Shown here: positions 1 to 9,453 of the stretch, piece after piece
Layout of the letters: each line of letters opens with the position of its first letter
Numbering within the stretch: the stretch's first letter is position 1
Assembly (NCBI GenBank): GCA_024401495.1
Contig: JAKSKW010000008.1
Location: forward strand, 4,977 to 68,976
Source of the DNA: Paludibacteraceae bacterium
GTDB lineage: Bacteria > Bacteroidota > Bacteroidia > Bacteroidales > Paludibacteraceae
Direction of reading: 5' to 3'
DNA: 64,000 nt
Program-made: the position numbers and the translations under genes
The notes under the pieces: model-generated
Database searches by the model: none
Told to the model about the DNA's origin: nothing
The model's input: the letters and a program-made list of their open reading frames with translations, nothing else

Positions 1-575
1 GCTGCTCTCTTACAACAAGTACAGACGTAACTAAGGATATCTACTCAAACCTTAAGTTCTTCGGCGACAAGGTGCTTCTTCGCCCTATCGAGATCTCTAA
101 CAACCCTGAGATCATCCGTCGTTTAGGTTTGATCACAATCAATACAGCTCTTGAGGCTGACATCTTCGGTAATGTCAACTCAACTCACGTGCTTGGAACA
201 AAGATGATGAACGGTATCGGTGGTAGTGGTGATTTCACAAGAAACGCTTACATCTCTATCTTCACTTGTCCATCAATCCAGAAGGGCGGACTTATCTCGC
301 CAATCGTTCCAATGGTTAGCCACTGCGACCACAGCGAACACTCAGTTAAGATCCTAATCACTGAGCAGGGTATCGCTGACCTTCGTGGTCTTGCTCCACT
401 TGAGAGAGCTAAGACAATCATCGAGAACTGTGTTCACCCAGACTACAAGCAGTTGATGTGGGATTACTTGAAGCTTGGTGGTGCAACTCACACTCCTCAC
501 TCTTTGAAGAACGCATTCGCATTCCACACTGCATTCGCAGAGAAGGGTGACATGAGATTGACTCAGTATATCTAA
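1..575 (+). CDS. Acetyl-CoA hydrolase/transferase family protein, C-terminal part (partial)
   Basis: The frame is open from the window edge, so only the last ~190 residues are present. They match the C-terminal half of class I CoA transferases (acetyl-CoA hydrolase / succinate:acetate CoA-transferase). Visible signatures are ALEADIFGNVNSTH, the glycine-rich GIGGSGDFTRNAY and LITEQGIADLRGL. In Bacteroidales such enzymes move CoA between acetate, succinate or propionate during fermentation. Substrate cannot be assigned from this part, and the N-terminal half is outside the window. The stop is followed at once by an ACGAAA-type repeat and a strong hairpin terminator shared with the convergent gene. 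Confidence 0.85.
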   Translation, partial: CSLTTSTDVTKDIYSNLKFFGDKVLLRPIEISNNPEIIRRLGLITINTALEADIFGNVNSTHVLGTKMMNGIGGSGDFTRNAYISIFTCPSIQKGGLISPIVPMVSHCDHSEHSVKILITEQGIADLRGLAPLERAKTIIENCVHPDYKQLMWDYLKLGGATHTPHSLKNAFAFHTAFAEKGDMRLTQYI

Positions 576-619
576 CGAAAACGTTAACGTTGACGAAAAC
601 GATAACCAAAACGAAAATA
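576..619. repeat. ACGAAA/GTTAACG hexamer array after a stop codon
   Basis: Degenerate hexamers (CGAAAACGTTAACGTTGACG and similar) start directly after the TAA at 573-575 and run into the terminator. The same vocabulary occurs at 664-706, 2656-2689, 9454-9475, 39130-39164 and 51354-51383. Confidence 0.8.
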
Positions 620-655
620 AAACGGTCGGAGAATTAATCTCCGACCGTTTTTTTT
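620..655. terminator. Bidirectional rho-independent terminator
   Basis: A 13-bp perfect stem (AAACGGTCGGAGA with its complement, loop ATTAA) is followed by eight T. It sits between two convergent genes and can serve both; the T run favours the + strand. Confidence 0.85.
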
Positions 656-663
656 ATTGTAAT

Positions 664-706
664 GTTTTCGCCTTCGTTTTGGTTTTCGTCTTCGTTTTTG
701 ACTTCG
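664..706. repeat. ACGAAG/ACGAAA hexamer array, opposite orientation
   Basis: Read on the minus strand it begins right at the stop codon of the PorE-like gene (TAACGAAGTC, then ACGAAGACGAAAACC). With 576-619 it forms an inverted pair around the terminator. Confidence 0.75.
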
Positions 707-2650
707 TTATTTCGCAATAATCAAGAACTCTGTGCGACGGTTCAATGCTCTACCCTCGTCTGTTTTGTTGTCAGCAATTGGTTGCTCTGCACCGTAACCT
801 TTATACTCCAAACGTGAGGCGTTGATGCCATTCTTCACAAGATAATCGTAGGCTGTCTTAGCACGTGTGTCAGACAATTTCTTGTTATACTCTGCATTAC
901 CCTTGCTGTCGGTGTGTCCACACAAACGAATCTTGACAGTCGGGTTGGTCTTCATAAACTGGATCAAGTTGCCCAACTCATTATATGAAGCCGGCTTCAA
1001 TGTAGACTTGTCGAAATCGTAGAAGATATTCTTCAACGTAATCTTCTTGCCGACCTCAATCTTCTCAAGTGCCATTCCCTTCTTATTGTCAAGTTTAACT
1101 GACTTATCGTTGTCGAAATGCTCACTGATTAGCATATAGCCACGTTTGTTGACATTCAATCCTGTCTCCTCTCCCTCTGGCACACAAGTGACAAACTCTC
1201 CCGTCGACTTATCAGAAACTGAGGTAAAGACTTTTTCATTTGTCTTGATACTGTAGACGTTGATCTTAGTCTGGATTGGTTTTCCAGTAGCCTCATCCAC
1301 AATCTTACCTCTGCTGTATTTCATCTTCTTCAAAGGCTTCAACGGACTCTTGTTCATGTCGATCTCGTACACCTCTCTACCCTTGCCGTTCTTCTCCTGA
1401 CCATCCGACGAATAGAAAGCCTTGTCTCCGTTGGCATTCACCACAAAACCGATCTCATCTCTACAAGTGTTGAGAGGATAACCCATGTTTTTAGGCTGGC
1501 TCCACTTGCCATTCTCATCCTTGTAGGAAACAAAGATATCCATCTTACCCAACCCCTTGTGTCCTTTTGATGAGAAGAACAAAGTATGGTTGTCGGCGTG
1601 GATGAACGGAGACTGCTCATCGTCGGCAGTGTTGATTGGAGCACCCATGTTGACTGGCTCAGAAAACTCCAACATTCCGTCGTCTTTGATTTTCACCTTA
1701 CATTTCCAGATATCCGATTTTCCCATTCCACCTGGACGTGTGCTGGCAAAATAGAGTTCATCTCCTGTTGGACTCAAACTTGGATATGTCTCCCAATGCT
1801 TTGAGTTGAGTGGAGCACCAGGGTTGATGGCTCTTGACCATCCGTCGCCCTCACGTATAGAATAATAGATATCACATCCACCCATACCTTGAGAACGGTC
1901 ACAAGCGATAAAGAAAAGGTAACGTCCATCCAATGAGAAACACTGAGCACCCTCGTTACCGATTGAGTTTAGCGACTGGCCCGCATTCTCTATCTTACCC
2001 CAAGCACCATTCTGCTTCTTTGAAATGAAAATATCCTCGTGGACACCCTTGCCAACCGTCGACTGGCCTTCAAGTTTTCCAATATTCACAGTAGTTGAGA
2101 ACATACTCTCGTCGGCTGTGATAGAAGGCCAATAGTCGTCATACTGAGTATTGATATTAGGTCCCATGTTCTTAGCCTGGAAAGGTATTGGCGACGCTGC
2201 AAGTTCAATTCCGTCCTTACACTGTGAGATAGCCTTCTGAGCCATCTTATAGTAAGTCATCTCTTTTTGTGGAATCAACTCATAGGTTGCGATTGCCTTC
2301 TCATAGTTACAAGTGTTATGATATGCTTTGGCAAGACGCATCACAGAATTATAGTAGCGAGGCAATTTGGGTTTTGCCACACCCTCAAGAGTCTGGAGCA
2401 TCTTAGGCTCATTGTTCATATAGCCATAAAGTTCAGCCAAAGTCCACGCGGCATCGACGAATTCCTTGTTTCCTCTCACCAAAGCCTGAAGTTTTGGCAA
2501 AGCCTCAGTATACTTACCGTCGCCCATAAGAAGGACGGCAGTCTCATACTCCTTGATCTCCTTTTTAGAAGCATAAGTAGTCTGGGCCGACGCGAAAGAC
2601 GCCGACATCAACAATACACATATAAGATAAAGTACCTTTCTCATAATCAT
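707..2650 (-). CDS. PorE-like OmpA-family protein with TPR and PD40 propeller
   Basis: The protein has 647 residues. A signal peptide (cleavage near ASFASA-QTT) is followed by TPR-like helices (about 25-150), WD40/PD40-type repeats (about 170-410, with repeated SLSPTGDELYFAS-like strands), a carboxypeptidase-regulatory-like fold (about 430-520) and an OmpA C-terminal domain (about 540-647). The OmpA domain has the peptidoglycan-binding pattern GHTDSKG...LSDTRA. This TPR-propeller-CRD-OmpA order is that of PorE, which anchors the type IX secretion machinery to peptidoglycan. Unlike the P. gingivalis protein, no lipobox cysteine is seen here. Bacteroidetes carry several related OmpA-PD40 proteins, so PorE itself is an inference. 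A T9SS cargo is encoded at 29.6 kb. An alternative start is the Met at 2644. Confidence 0.7.
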   Translation of the reverse strand: MIMRKVLYLICVLLMSASFASAQTTYASKKEIKEYETAVLLMGDGKYTEALPKLQALVRGNKEFVDAAWTLAELYGYMNNEPKMLQTLEGVAKPKLPRYYNSVMRLAKAYHNTCNYEKAIATYELIPQKEMTYYKMAQKAISQCKDGIELAASPIPFQAKNMGPNINTQYDDYWPSITADESMFSTTVNIGKLEGQSTVGKGVHEDIFISKKQNGAWGKIENAGQSLNSIGNEGAQCFSLDGRYLFFIACDRSQGMGGCDIYYSIREGDGWSRAINPGAPLNSKHWETYPSLSPTGDELYFASTRPGGMGKSDIWKCKVKIKDDGMLEFSEPVNMGAPINTADDEQSPFIHADNHTLFFSSKGHKGLGKMDIFVSYKDENGKWSQPKNMGYPLNTCRDEIGFVVNANGDKAFYSSDGQEKNGKGREVYEIDMNKSPLKPLKKMKYSRGKIVDEATGKPIQTKINVYSIKTNEKVFTSVSDKSTGEFVTCVPEGEETGLNVNKRGYMLISEHFDNDKSVKLDNKKGMALEKIEVGKKITLKNIFYDFDKSTLKPASYNELGNLIQFMKTNPTVKIRLCGHTDSKGNAEYNKKLSDTRAKTAYDYLVKNGINASRLEYKGYGAEQPIADNKTDEGRALNRRTEFLIIAK

Positions 2651-2655
2651 AATAA

Positions 2656-2689
2656 TTAACGAAGACGAAGACGAAAACGGAAACGAAAA
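2656..2689. repeat. ACGAAG/ACGAAA hexamer array
   Basis: TTAACGAAGACGAAGACGAA followed by further ACGGAA/ACGAAA units fills the whole gap between the PorE-like gene and the small gene upstream of it. Confidence 0.8.
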
Positions 2690-2690
2690 A

Positions 2691-2828
2691 CTATTTTTTT
2701 CCGGACTCCGTTTGATTAGCGTCAGAAGTTGGTTTCTTCTTCAGCAAACCGAGTCTCTTCTTACGCTCCCACTCAGCCTTTTTCTTTTCGTATGCGTCAT
2801 AACGACTTTCCAAATAACCGTCTGCCAT
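2691..2828 (-). CDS. Small highly charged conserved protein, 45 aa
   Basis: This 46-codon frame encodes MADGYLESRYDAYEKKKAEW and then a lysine/arginine-rich tail ending SGKK. It is preceded by a well-placed TATATTTG -7 box at 2850-2857. I remember similar very short MADxYLE...YxxYxxKKxxW proteins in Bacteroidales, some with unsupported enzyme names, but I know no function. It is predicted to be one charged helix, cytoplasmic and without a signal peptide. Being so short, it is easily missed by gene callers. Confidence 0.7.
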   Translation of the reverse strand: MADGYLESRYDAYEKKKAEWERKKRLGLLKKKPTSDANQTESGKK

Positions 2829-2849
2829 ATATAATACTATTAACAATCA

Positions 2850-2857
2850 CAAATATA
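2850..2857 (-). promoter_or_regulatory. -7 box TATATTTG of the 45-aa gene
   Basis: Matches the Bacteroidetes primary-sigma consensus TAnnTTTG on the minus strand, about 22 bp from the start codon. It is divergent from the rbfA promoter. Confidence 0.65.
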
Positions 2858-2879
2858 CGGAAAAAAGACAAAAATTCAT

Positions 2880-2887
2880 TACCTTTG
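2880..2887 (+). promoter_or_regulatory. -7 box TACCTTTG of rbfA
   Basis: A TAnnTTTG match 21 bp before the rbfA start codon. Only 22 bp separate it from the divergent TATATTTG box. Confidence 0.7.
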
Positions 2888-2908
2888 CAGCCTAAACAAT
2901 AAAAGAAT

Positions 2909-3298
2909 ATGGAGAATACAAGATTAAATAGAATTGAGAGATTGCTACAGAAAGAGTTGGGAGACATGTTCATCCACGTCTCATCTACATTCAAAGGCAC
3001 AATCCTTTCTGTATCAGAGGTGAGAATCTCACCAGATTTGAGTGTTGCAAAGGCTTACATCAGCGTCTTCCCTCAGAATCAGAGCGAGTATGTTATTGAG
3101 ACATTGAAGAACAGCAGCCGCAGCATCCGTTATGAACTTGGCAAGAGAATCAAGAATCAGGTTCGTGTGATCCCAGAGTTGATTTTCAAACTTGACGAGA
3201 CACTTGACAAACTTGAGACTATCGACCGTCTGCTTGCAGTAGACAGAGACGCTGTGAACGCAGCGACTGAAAACGAGTCTGAGTCTAACGAAGATTAA
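2909..3298 (+). CDS. rbfA: Ribosome-binding factor A
   Basis: 129 residues with the RbfA KH-like fold. The start is METRLNRIE-like (MENTRLNRIERLLQKELGDM), followed by the core VSEVRISPDLSVAKAYISVF and the IRYELGKRIKNQVRVIPEL helix-strand. RbfA binds the 30S subunit and supports 16S rRNA 5' end maturation, especially in the cold. The C-terminal acidic tail (NESESNED) exceeds the core. The permease gene begins 5 bp downstream, an arrangement common in Bacteroidales that implies one transcript. Confidence 0.95.
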   Translation: MENTRLNRIERLLQKELGDMFIHVSSTFKGTILSVSEVRISPDLSVAKAYISVFPQNQSEYVIETLKNSSRSIRYELGKRIKNQVRVIPELIFKLDETLDKLETIDRLLAVDRDAVNAATENESESNED

Positions 3299-3303
3299 AC
3301 AAG

Positions 3304-4521
3304 ATGCGCTTCGAACTACGAGTTGCCCTACGCTATCTTTTCTCAAAGAAGAAGCAGAATGCCATCAACATCGTCTCTGGCGTATGCGCCACAGGCATTT
3401 GTGTGGCATCATTGGCACTCGTATGTATTCTTAGCGTATACAACGGGTTTCAAAGTGTGGTGGGCGACCTCTACTCGTCATTCGACCCAGATTTAAGAAT
3501 CCAACCTAAAGAGGGCAAAATCTACCCCGACACACTGCCGCAGATCGCGAAAATCAGAAACATCAAAGGCATCAAGACACAAGCATCTGTTTTGGAAGAC
3601 GGTGCTGTGCTCATGAACGGAGAGAAGCAGACATCCGTCACTCTGTGTGGAGTGGATGCCAACTACTATAATATAGTCAACAAAGATATTGTCTACGCAG
3701 GCGAGTTCAACGTCGGCAAGGACGATGTTCCTTATATGGTGCTTGGCATTGCTCTTGCAGCCCAACTGAATGCCAGCATCCACTTTGTCCAGCCCATCAC
3801 CGTCTATGCTCCCATCCACGATGCCAAACTGAGCATTTCCAATCCCGAAGGTGCATTCAACCAGATGCAGATATTCGTGAGCGGGCTCTACTCCGTCAAC
3901 CAGCAGGAGACGGATTCAAAATTCGCATTCATTCCCATCAACGTAGCAAGAGAAATGTATGGATATGGAGATCACGACATCTCACATATCGACATCAAAA
4001 TAGCAGATGGAGCCAACATCTCAACTATCAAAAAAGAGATTGAGAAAGTGTTGTCCGACGTCGACGGATATACATTTGAGGTGCTCGACAAAGAGACACT
4101 CCACGCCGATTTCTACCGTATGCTACAGGTGGAGAAATGGGTAACATTCTTGATTTTGTTCTTCGTGCTGATGATTGCTATCGTCAACATAATCGGTTCA
4201 TTATCAATGCTTATCATTGAGAAGAAGAACGATATTCAGACGCTCAAACATCTTGGCGCGACCAACAGCTCAATCCGCAGAATCTTCCTTCTTGAAGGAT
4301 GGCTTGTCACAGCCGTAGGATGCATCGCAGGCGTGATTCTCGGACTACTTTTATGTGGTTTGCAAAGTTGGTTTGGAATCATCAGACTGAGTGAAGGAAC
4401 CGACTTCGTAATCCAGTATTATCCCGTCGAAGTACATTTTCTGGACATTGTTATCATCATCATTTCTGTCCTTTCCATAGGTTTAATCACAGCCTGGTAC
4501 CCAACCAAATACGCAGAATAA
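3304..4521 (+). CDS. LolC/LolE-type ABC transporter permease (FtsX-like)
   Basis: 405 residues with one N-terminal membrane helix (about 20-45), a large periplasmic MacB-like core (about 46-270) and three C-terminal helices of the FtsX fold (about 275-400). The topology is that of the lipoprotein-releasing permeases LolC/LolE. It probably extracts lipoproteins from the inner membrane, but no LolD ATPase gene is adjacent, so the partner must be encoded elsewhere. It is co-transcribed with rbfA. A weaker alternative is a MacB-like peptide exporter. Confidence 0.85.
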   Translation: MRFELRVALRYLFSKKKQNAINIVSGVCATGICVASLALVCILSVYNGFQSVVGDLYSSFDPDLRIQPKEGKIYPDTLPQIAKIRNIKGIKTQASVLEDGAVLMNGEKQTSVTLCGVDANYYNIVNKDIVYAGEFNVGKDDVPYMVLGIALAAQLNASIHFVQPITVYAPIHDAKLSISNPEGAFNQMQIFVSGLYSVNQQETDSKFAFIPINVAREMYGYGDHDISHIDIKIADGANISTIKKEIEKVLSDVDGYTFEVLDKETLHADFYRMLQVEKWVTFLILFFVLMIAIVNIIGSLSMLIIEKKNDIQTLKHLGATNSSIRRIFLLEGWLVTAVGCIAGVILGLLLCGLQSWFGIIRLSEGTDFVIQYYPVEVHFLDIVIIIISVLSIGLITAWYPTKYAE

Positions 4522-4527
4522 TTGAAA

Positions 4528-4592
4528 ATGAAGAATTAGGAATGCGGAATGCTAAATTATTCGGCATTCCGCATTCCGCATTTCTAATTAAT
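4528..4592. repeat. Large imperfect inverted repeat (possible terminator)
   Basis: AATTAGGAATGCGGAATGC and GCATTCCGCATTCC lie either side of a short loop, so the transcript would fold into a long stem. It follows the permease gene and may end its transcript, although no clear T run follows. It is probably a copy of a dispersed palindrome. Confidence 0.6.
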
Positions 4593-4597
4593 TTTAT

Positions 4598-4605
4598 TAT
4601 ATTTG
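4598..4605 (+). promoter_or_regulatory. -7 box TATATTTG of the DUF4294 gene
   Basis: A TAnnTTTG match 32 bp before the start codon of the DUF4294 gene. Confidence 0.65.
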
Positions 4606-4637
4606 CAAAATGGAGATACCTATAATATAAACAAGTT

Positions 4638-5234
4638 ATGACAAAGAGAATCTCACATATATTGTTTATTATGAGTGCATTTATCTGTTCTGTCTGCAAC
4701 GCGTCAGAGGTCAAAGATGAAAGCATGGTATTTCATGCCACGGTGGAAAACGGAGACACAATCATGGTGGCAGGACTCCCAACTCTCTATGTTTTTCCTC
4801 CACTGAAATTCAAAAATGAGAAGCAGGAGAAATTCTACTGGCGTACAGTGCGCGACGTGAAGAAGACTCTTCCATGGGCAAAACTAATCGGATCAATGCT
4901 TCGTGACCTACATTCACAAATGGAGGGAATGAATGACAAGGAGAGGAAAGCCTTCATGAAGCAGAAAGAAGACGAGATTTACAAACAATATGAGCCAATG
5001 CTAAAAAAGCTTTCATTGCGTCAAGGCAAAATGCTCATCACTCTTGTCGACAGAGAGTGCGATATGACAGGATACGAAATCGTTAAGGAACTTCGAGGAG
5101 GGTTCCGTGCTTTCTTTTGGCAAGGTTTCGCAAAAATGCTTGGAGCCGACCTTAAAACAGGTTTCGACGAGACAAACGAAGAACATCAGATTGTTAACCG
5201 CATCATTCTTCTTGTGGAGAGCGGTCAGTTATAA
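4638..5234 (+). CDS. DUF4294 family exported protein
   Basis: 198 residues. A signal peptide (MTKRISHILFIMSAFICSVC, cleavage near CNA-SEV) precedes a domain with YWRTVRDVKKTLPWAKL, QGKMLITLVDRECDMTGYEI and LRGGFRAFFWQGFA. I recognise this as DUF4294, found almost only in Bacteroidetes, with no known biochemical role. The protein is likely periplasmic. A Cys next to the cleavage site could suggest a lipoprotein, but the lipobox context is poor. It has its own promoter and lies 48 bp before parE. Confidence 0.85.
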   Translation: MTKRISHILFIMSAFICSVCNASEVKDESMVFHATVENGDTIMVAGLPTLYVFPPLKFKNEKQEKFYWRTVRDVKKTLPWAKLIGSMLRDLHSQMEGMNDKERKAFMKQKEDEIYKQYEPMLKKLSLRQGKMLITLVDRECDMTGYEIVKELRGGFRAFFWQGFAKMLGADLKTGFDETNEEHQIVNRIILLVESGQL

Positions 5235-5282
5235 TGAAAGACGTTGAAAATCACGTCTTTATAACATTACAAAGAATATACA

Positions 5283-7217
5283 ATGGCAGAAGAATTAGAT
5301 TTTTCAAAACAACCGGTTGCAGACAACGGCGTGATCTATGACGAGAACAACATCCGTCACCTCGAGGATATCGAGCACATCCGTCTTCGATATGGTATGT
5401 ATATCGGTCGTGCGGGCGACGGTTCGCACTCCGACGATGGTATCTATATCCTTATCAAAGAGGCTATAGACAACTCCATCGACGAATACCGCATGGGAGA
5501 GGGCAAGCAGATTGAGGTGACTTTGGCTGACGGAAAGGTCCGCATTCGTGATAACGGCCGTGGTATTCCATTGGGAACTAACAAGGCTGGCGACGACGTG
5601 ATGATGATGGCCGTGTCGAAGCTTAACTCCGGTGGTAAGTATGATTCCAAAGCCTTCAAAAAATCAGTCGGTCTGAACGGTGTCGGTTTGAAAGCCGTCA
5701 ACGCCCTTTCCTGGAAATTCTCTGTCGGAGCCTACCGTGATGGCAAATGCCGACGTATGGATTTCAAGCAGGGAAAATTAATTTCCGATTCCGGAGTGAT
5801 GGACAACACGGAGAATGAGCCACGCGGCACATTCGTGGAGTTTGAGCCAGACAACACAATCTTTGAAAACTACTCTTTCCGCAAGGATTTCATTGAGGAA
5901 CAGCTTCAGAACTATGCGTATCTGAACACCGGTCTTACTATTGTATACAATGGCAAGAAGGTGTCTTCTAAGAATGGTCTTAAAGATCTTCTTAACGACA
6001 GAATGACATCCGATGCCCTCTACCCTATCATCCATTTCAAGGATGACGATATCGAGATAGCGTTAACTCATGCCAACCAGAATAACGAAGAGTATTACTC
6101 CTTCGTCAATGGTCAGAACACTTCACTTGGTGGTCCTCACCAGGCTGCTTTCCGTGAGGCTATCGGTAAGACAATCAAGGATTTCTTCAACAAGAATCTC
6201 GACCTTGCAGATGTCCGCAACGGTGTTGTCGGAGCTATCACCATCAACGTCGAAGAACCAATGTTTGAGAGCCAAACCAAGAACAAGTTAAGCTCGAAGA
6301 CAATGACTCCAGGCGACGACGCAATCTCTATCAACAAATTCGTGATCGATTTTGTGGCTGACAAACTTGATAAATTCCTTCACATCAATGCCGACGTAGC
6401 GGATAAGATGCTTGAGAAGATCAAGGAGTCGGAAAGGGAACGTAAGGCTTTGGCGGGAGTGTCCAAACAAGCAAAAGAGCGTACAAAGAAAATCAACCTT
6501 CACAACAAGAAGCTTCGCGACTGCAGTATCCATTTCAACGACAACAAAGCTCCGAAAGGAGATATTGACACCCGTGATATAACAAGTATCTTCATCACTG
6601 AGGGAGACTCCGCATCAGGAAGTATCACAAAGATCCGTGATGTGAACACTCAGGCTGTATTCAGTCTTAGAGGTAAACCCAAAAATCTTTACGGCAAATC
6701 GAAGAAGATGGTTTATGAAAACGAGGAGATGACGCTTCTTCAAGCCGCTCTCAACATTGAGGATGGTCTTGAAGGCCTACGCTACAACCGTGTCATCATC
6801 GCTACCGATGCCGATGTCGACGGAATGCATATCCGTCTGCTTCTATTGACCTTCTTCCTTCAGTTCTTCCCTGATTTGGTGAAGAAAGGCCACGTATATA
6901 TTCTTCAAACTCCACTTTTCCGTGTGCGCGACAAGCAACGCACATTCTATTGCTACGACGACGCGGAGAGAGAGAACGCAATCAAGACCATCGGTAAGAA
7001 TGCTGAAATCACACGATTCAAGGGACTTGGAGAGATCTCCCCAGAGGAGTTCCGTGATGTGATCGGCAAAAATATCCGTCTCGACCAAGTACAGTTGAGA
7101 AAAGAGGATGCTGTGTCGGAAATTCTAAGTTTCTATATGGGAGTCAACACACTTGAGCGCCAGGAGTTGATTATCGAGAACCTTCAGGTGGAAGAGGATG
7201 TCCCAGAAGATTTATAA
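5283..7217 (+). CDS. parE: DNA topoisomerase IV subunit B
   Basis: 644 residues. The GHKL ATPase domain (about 20-220) has the DNSIDE helix and the DNGRGIPLG loop. It is followed by the transducer domain and a TOPRIM domain with [10 protein letters not shown] (about 438) and [10 protein letters not shown] (about 508). The length and the absence of the long GyrB insertion fit the Bacteroidetes ParE. It decatenates chromosomes with ParC, which is not encoded nearby. The lipid kinase gene follows after 3 bp, so the two are probably co-transcribed. Confidence 0.9.
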   Translation: MAEELDFSKQPVADNGVIYDENNIRHLEDIEHIRLRYGMYIGRAGDGSHSDDGIYILIKEAIDNSIDEYRMGEGKQIEVTLADGKVRIRDNGRGIPLGTNKAGDDVMMMAVSKLNSGGKYDSKAFKKSVGLNGVGLKAVNALSWKFSVGAYRDGKCRRMDFKQGKLISDSGVMDNTENEPRGTFVEFEPDNTIFENYSFRKDFIEEQLQNYAYLNTGLTIVYNGKKVSSKNGLKDLLNDRMTSDALYPIIHFKDDDIEIALTHANQNNEEYYSFVNGQNTSLGGPHQAAFREAIGKTIKDFFNKNLDLADVRNGVVGAITINVEEPMFESQTKNKLSSKTMTPGDDAISINKFVIDFVADKLDKFLHINADVADKMLEKIKESERERKALAGVSKQAKERTKKINLHNKKLRDCSIHFNDNKAPKGDIDTRDITSIFITEGDSASGSITKIRDVNTQAVFSLRGKPKNLYGKSKKMVYENEEMTLLQAALNIEDGLEGLRYNRVIIATDADVDGMHIRLLLLTFFLQFFPDLVKKGHVYILQTPLFRVRDKQRTFYCYDDAERENAIKTIGKNAEITRFKGLGEISPEEFRDVIGKNIRLDQVQLRKEDAVSEILSFYMGVNTLERQELIIENLQVEEDVPEDL

Positions 7218-7220
7218 GAG

Positions 7221-8138
7221 ATGAAAAGAATCGCTTTCATAATAAATCCCAAGAGTGGAACAAAGAGCAAGGAGTCGCTTCCTGAGCTTATCGAGAAGAT
7301 GTTGGATAAGGAGAAATTCAATGCCAAAATCGTCTACACTGAATATGCCGGACACGGTAAAGAGCTTGCTCAACAACTCTCTGCTGAGGGATATGATGTA
7401 GTGGTGGCATGTGGTGGCGACGGTACGGTAAATGAAATCGCGTCGGCTATCGTCCATACCAACACAGCGTTGGCAATCATTCCACTTGGTTCAGGCAACG
7501 GTCTGGCCCGCCATCTTGGCTACTCAATGAGTTCATCCAGAGCCCTACAGCAGATCAATGAGTCAGAGGAGGAGCATATCGACTATGCTAAAGCCAACGA
7601 CAGATGCTTCTTCTGCACATGCGGAACTGGTTTCGACGCTCATGTTAGCCACTCCTTCAGCAACATGAAGACTCGTGGTGTGCTGACATACATCAAGGTT
7701 ATGATCAGAGAATTCTGGCACTACAAACCATACAACTACGTTATCAAGACAAACAGTATGGCTGTGCTACAGAAAGCATTCCTAATCACAATCGCAAATG
7801 CAGCTCAGTGGGGAAACAATGCGTATATCGCTCCGGACGCAAATATCGCAGATGGAAAACTAAACGTCTGCATTCTTAAGCCATTCACAATGTTCGCCAT
7901 TCCTTTGGTATTGGCACAGCTAATGTCAAAGTCATTCCTAAAATCAAGATATTTCACCTTCGTAGAGGCTACAGACATCACTCTATGCAGAGAAGAGAGC
8001 GGTGAATTCCATATCGACGGAGAGCCAGTGTTGGAGGACAGAGATATCCATATACGCATCATCCACCACGGATTGAAGGTGTTGATGCCAAAGAACGACA
8101 GTAAATTTTTCCTTAACAAAGTGATCGACAATCTATGA
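7221..8138 (+). CDS. Diacylglycerol/lipid kinase family protein
   Basis: 305 residues of the DAGK catalytic fold. Visible are the N-terminal FIINPKSGT strand-loop, the nucleotide-binding motif GGDGTVNEIAS (about 64-74), PLGSGNGLARHLG and the C-terminal IDGEPV segment. Members phosphorylate diacylglycerol, sphingoid bases or undecaprenol-like lipids at the cytoplasmic membrane; the substrate is unknown here. The stop overlaps the start of cdd by 4 bp (ATGA), indicating translational coupling. Confidence 0.88.
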   Translation: MKRIAFIINPKSGTKSKESLPELIEKMLDKEKFNAKIVYTEYAGHGKELAQQLSAEGYDVVVACGGDGTVNEIASAIVHTNTALAIIPLGSGNGLARHLGYSMSSSRALQQINESEEEHIDYAKANDRCFFCTCGTGFDAHVSHSFSNMKTRGVLTYIKVMIREFWHYKPYNYVIKTNSMAVLQKAFLITIANAAQWGNNAYIAPDANIADGKLNVCILKPFTMFAIPLVLAQLMSKSFLKSRYFTFVEATDITLCREESGEFHIDGEPVLEDRDIHIRIIHHGLKVLMPKNDSKFFLNKVIDNL

Positions 8139-8602
8139 TAAACAAAGTTAAGAAAATAGAATATAGCGAAGTCGAGTACGCTGAATTGCCAGACAACGTA
8201 AAACAGTTAATCGACAAAGCCAAAGAGTCCACAAAAACATCCTACGCGCCCTACTCCAAGTTTCATGTAGGAGCAGCATTGGAGACAGATGGCGGACACA
8301 TCGTCTGCGGATCCAACCAGGAAAACGTGGCATACCCAAGCGGATTATGTGCCGAGCGTACAGCAGTGTTCGCCTGTGGAGCGCAATATCCTACAGAAGC
8401 CGTTACCACGTTGGCAATCGCAGCCGAGACAGAAGGCTGCTTCTTAGGACAGCCAATCGTGCCTTGTGCGGCATGTCTACAAGTGTTATTGGAGACAGAG
8501 AGAAGAGGTGGCAAAGCCATCGACTTTTATCTCTATGGAACAGAAGTGATATATCATATAAAAGGAGTTGGATCATTCCTTCCTTTCTCATTTGATATGT
8601 AA
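8135..8602 (+). CDS. cdd: Cytidine deaminase
   Basis: 155 residues. The zinc-dependent deaminase signatures are complete: CAERTAVF carries a Zn-ligand Cys with the catalytic Glu, and PCAACLQVL the two other Zn cysteines. [13 protein letters not shown] is the substrate-binding region. The length suits the short, tetrameric CDA type. It deaminates cytidine and deoxycytidine in pyrimidine salvage. It overlaps the lipid kinase gene by 4 bp. Confidence 0.95.
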   Translation: MINKVKKIEYSEVEYAELPDNVKQLIDKAKESTKTSYAPYSKFHVGAALETDGGHIVCGSNQENVAYPSGLCAERTAVFACGAQYPTEAVTTLAIAAETEGCFLGQPIVPCAACLQVLLETERRGGKAIDFYLYGTEVIYHIKGVGSFLPFSFDM

Positions 8603-8613
8603 TTTTGAATATC

Positions 8614-9453
8614 ATGAGTGAAAAAGAAATAACTATATCAAACGCTGATATTAAAGCAATGCAGCAGGCGATGTTGAACGCCAAAGAAGAGATCATCATC
8701 GAAGAGGGTCGCATGACGTTACGCACAGAAGGCTTGGTAAAAAAGTACGGAGAGCGTACAGTCGCCAACAATGTTTCAATCAACGTTAAACAGGGAGAGA
8801 TTGTAGGATTGCTTGGGCCAAACGGAGCAGGCAAAACAACCACTTTCTACATGACCACAGGTCTTATCGTGCCAAACGCAGGACGCATCTTCCTTGATAA
8901 CGAGGAGATCACAAAAGACCCCGTCTACAAGAGAGCCCAGAAGGGTGTTGGATATCTTCCACAGGAGGCGTCAGTGTTCAGAAAGATGAGCGTGGAGGAC
9001 AATATCAAGTCTGTGCTTGAGATGACAAGCTTCTCCAAAGAGTATCAGAAAGAGAAGTTGGAGAGCCTCATCGACGAGTTCAACCTCAACCACGTGCGCC
9101 ACAACCTTGGAGACCGTTTGTCAGGAGGAGAGCGACGTCGAACCGAGATCGCGCGCTGTCTTGCCATAGAGCCTAAGTTTATCATGCTCGACGAACCGTT
9201 CGCCGGAGTCGACCCAATCGCCGTCGCCGACATCCAGAATATCGTGTGGAAACTAAAAGATAAGAATATCGGTATCCTTATCACAGACCACAACGTAGAT
9301 GAGACGTTGCAGATCACAGACCGTGCTTATCTGCTATTCGAAGGAAAGATTCTATTTAAGGGTACACCGGAGGAACTTGCAGCCAACGCCATCGTGAAGG
9401 AGAAATACTTAGGTAGAGACTTCGAGTTGAAACGTAAAAAAAGAGAAGAATAA
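8614..9453 (+). CDS. lptB: LPS export ABC transporter ATPase LptB
   Basis: An ABC ATPase with Walker [10 protein letters not shown], signature LSGGERRR, Walker [14 protein letters not shown] and the H-loop [25 protein letters not shown] and [15 protein letters not shown] are typical of LptB, which powers LPS extraction by LptFGC. I chose the ATG at 8614 (279 residues). It gives a ~33-residue charged N-terminal extension; the family core starts at the in-frame ATG at 8713 ([16 protein letters not shown]). A TTG at 8605 is a weaker alternative. Confidence 0.92.
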   Translation: MSEKEITISNADIKAMQQAMLNAKEEIIIEEGRMTLRTEGLVKKYGERTVANNVSINVKQGEIVGLLGPNGAGKTTTFYMTTGLIVPNAGRIFLDNEEITKDPVYKRAQKGVGYLPQEASVFRKMSVEDNIKSVLEMTSFSKEYQKEKLESLIDEFNLNHVRHNLGDRLSGGERRRTEIARCLAIEPKFIMLDEPFAGVDPIAVADIQNIVWKLKDKNIGILITDHNVDETLQITDRAYLLFEGKILFKGTPEELAANAIVKEKYLGRDFELKRKKREE

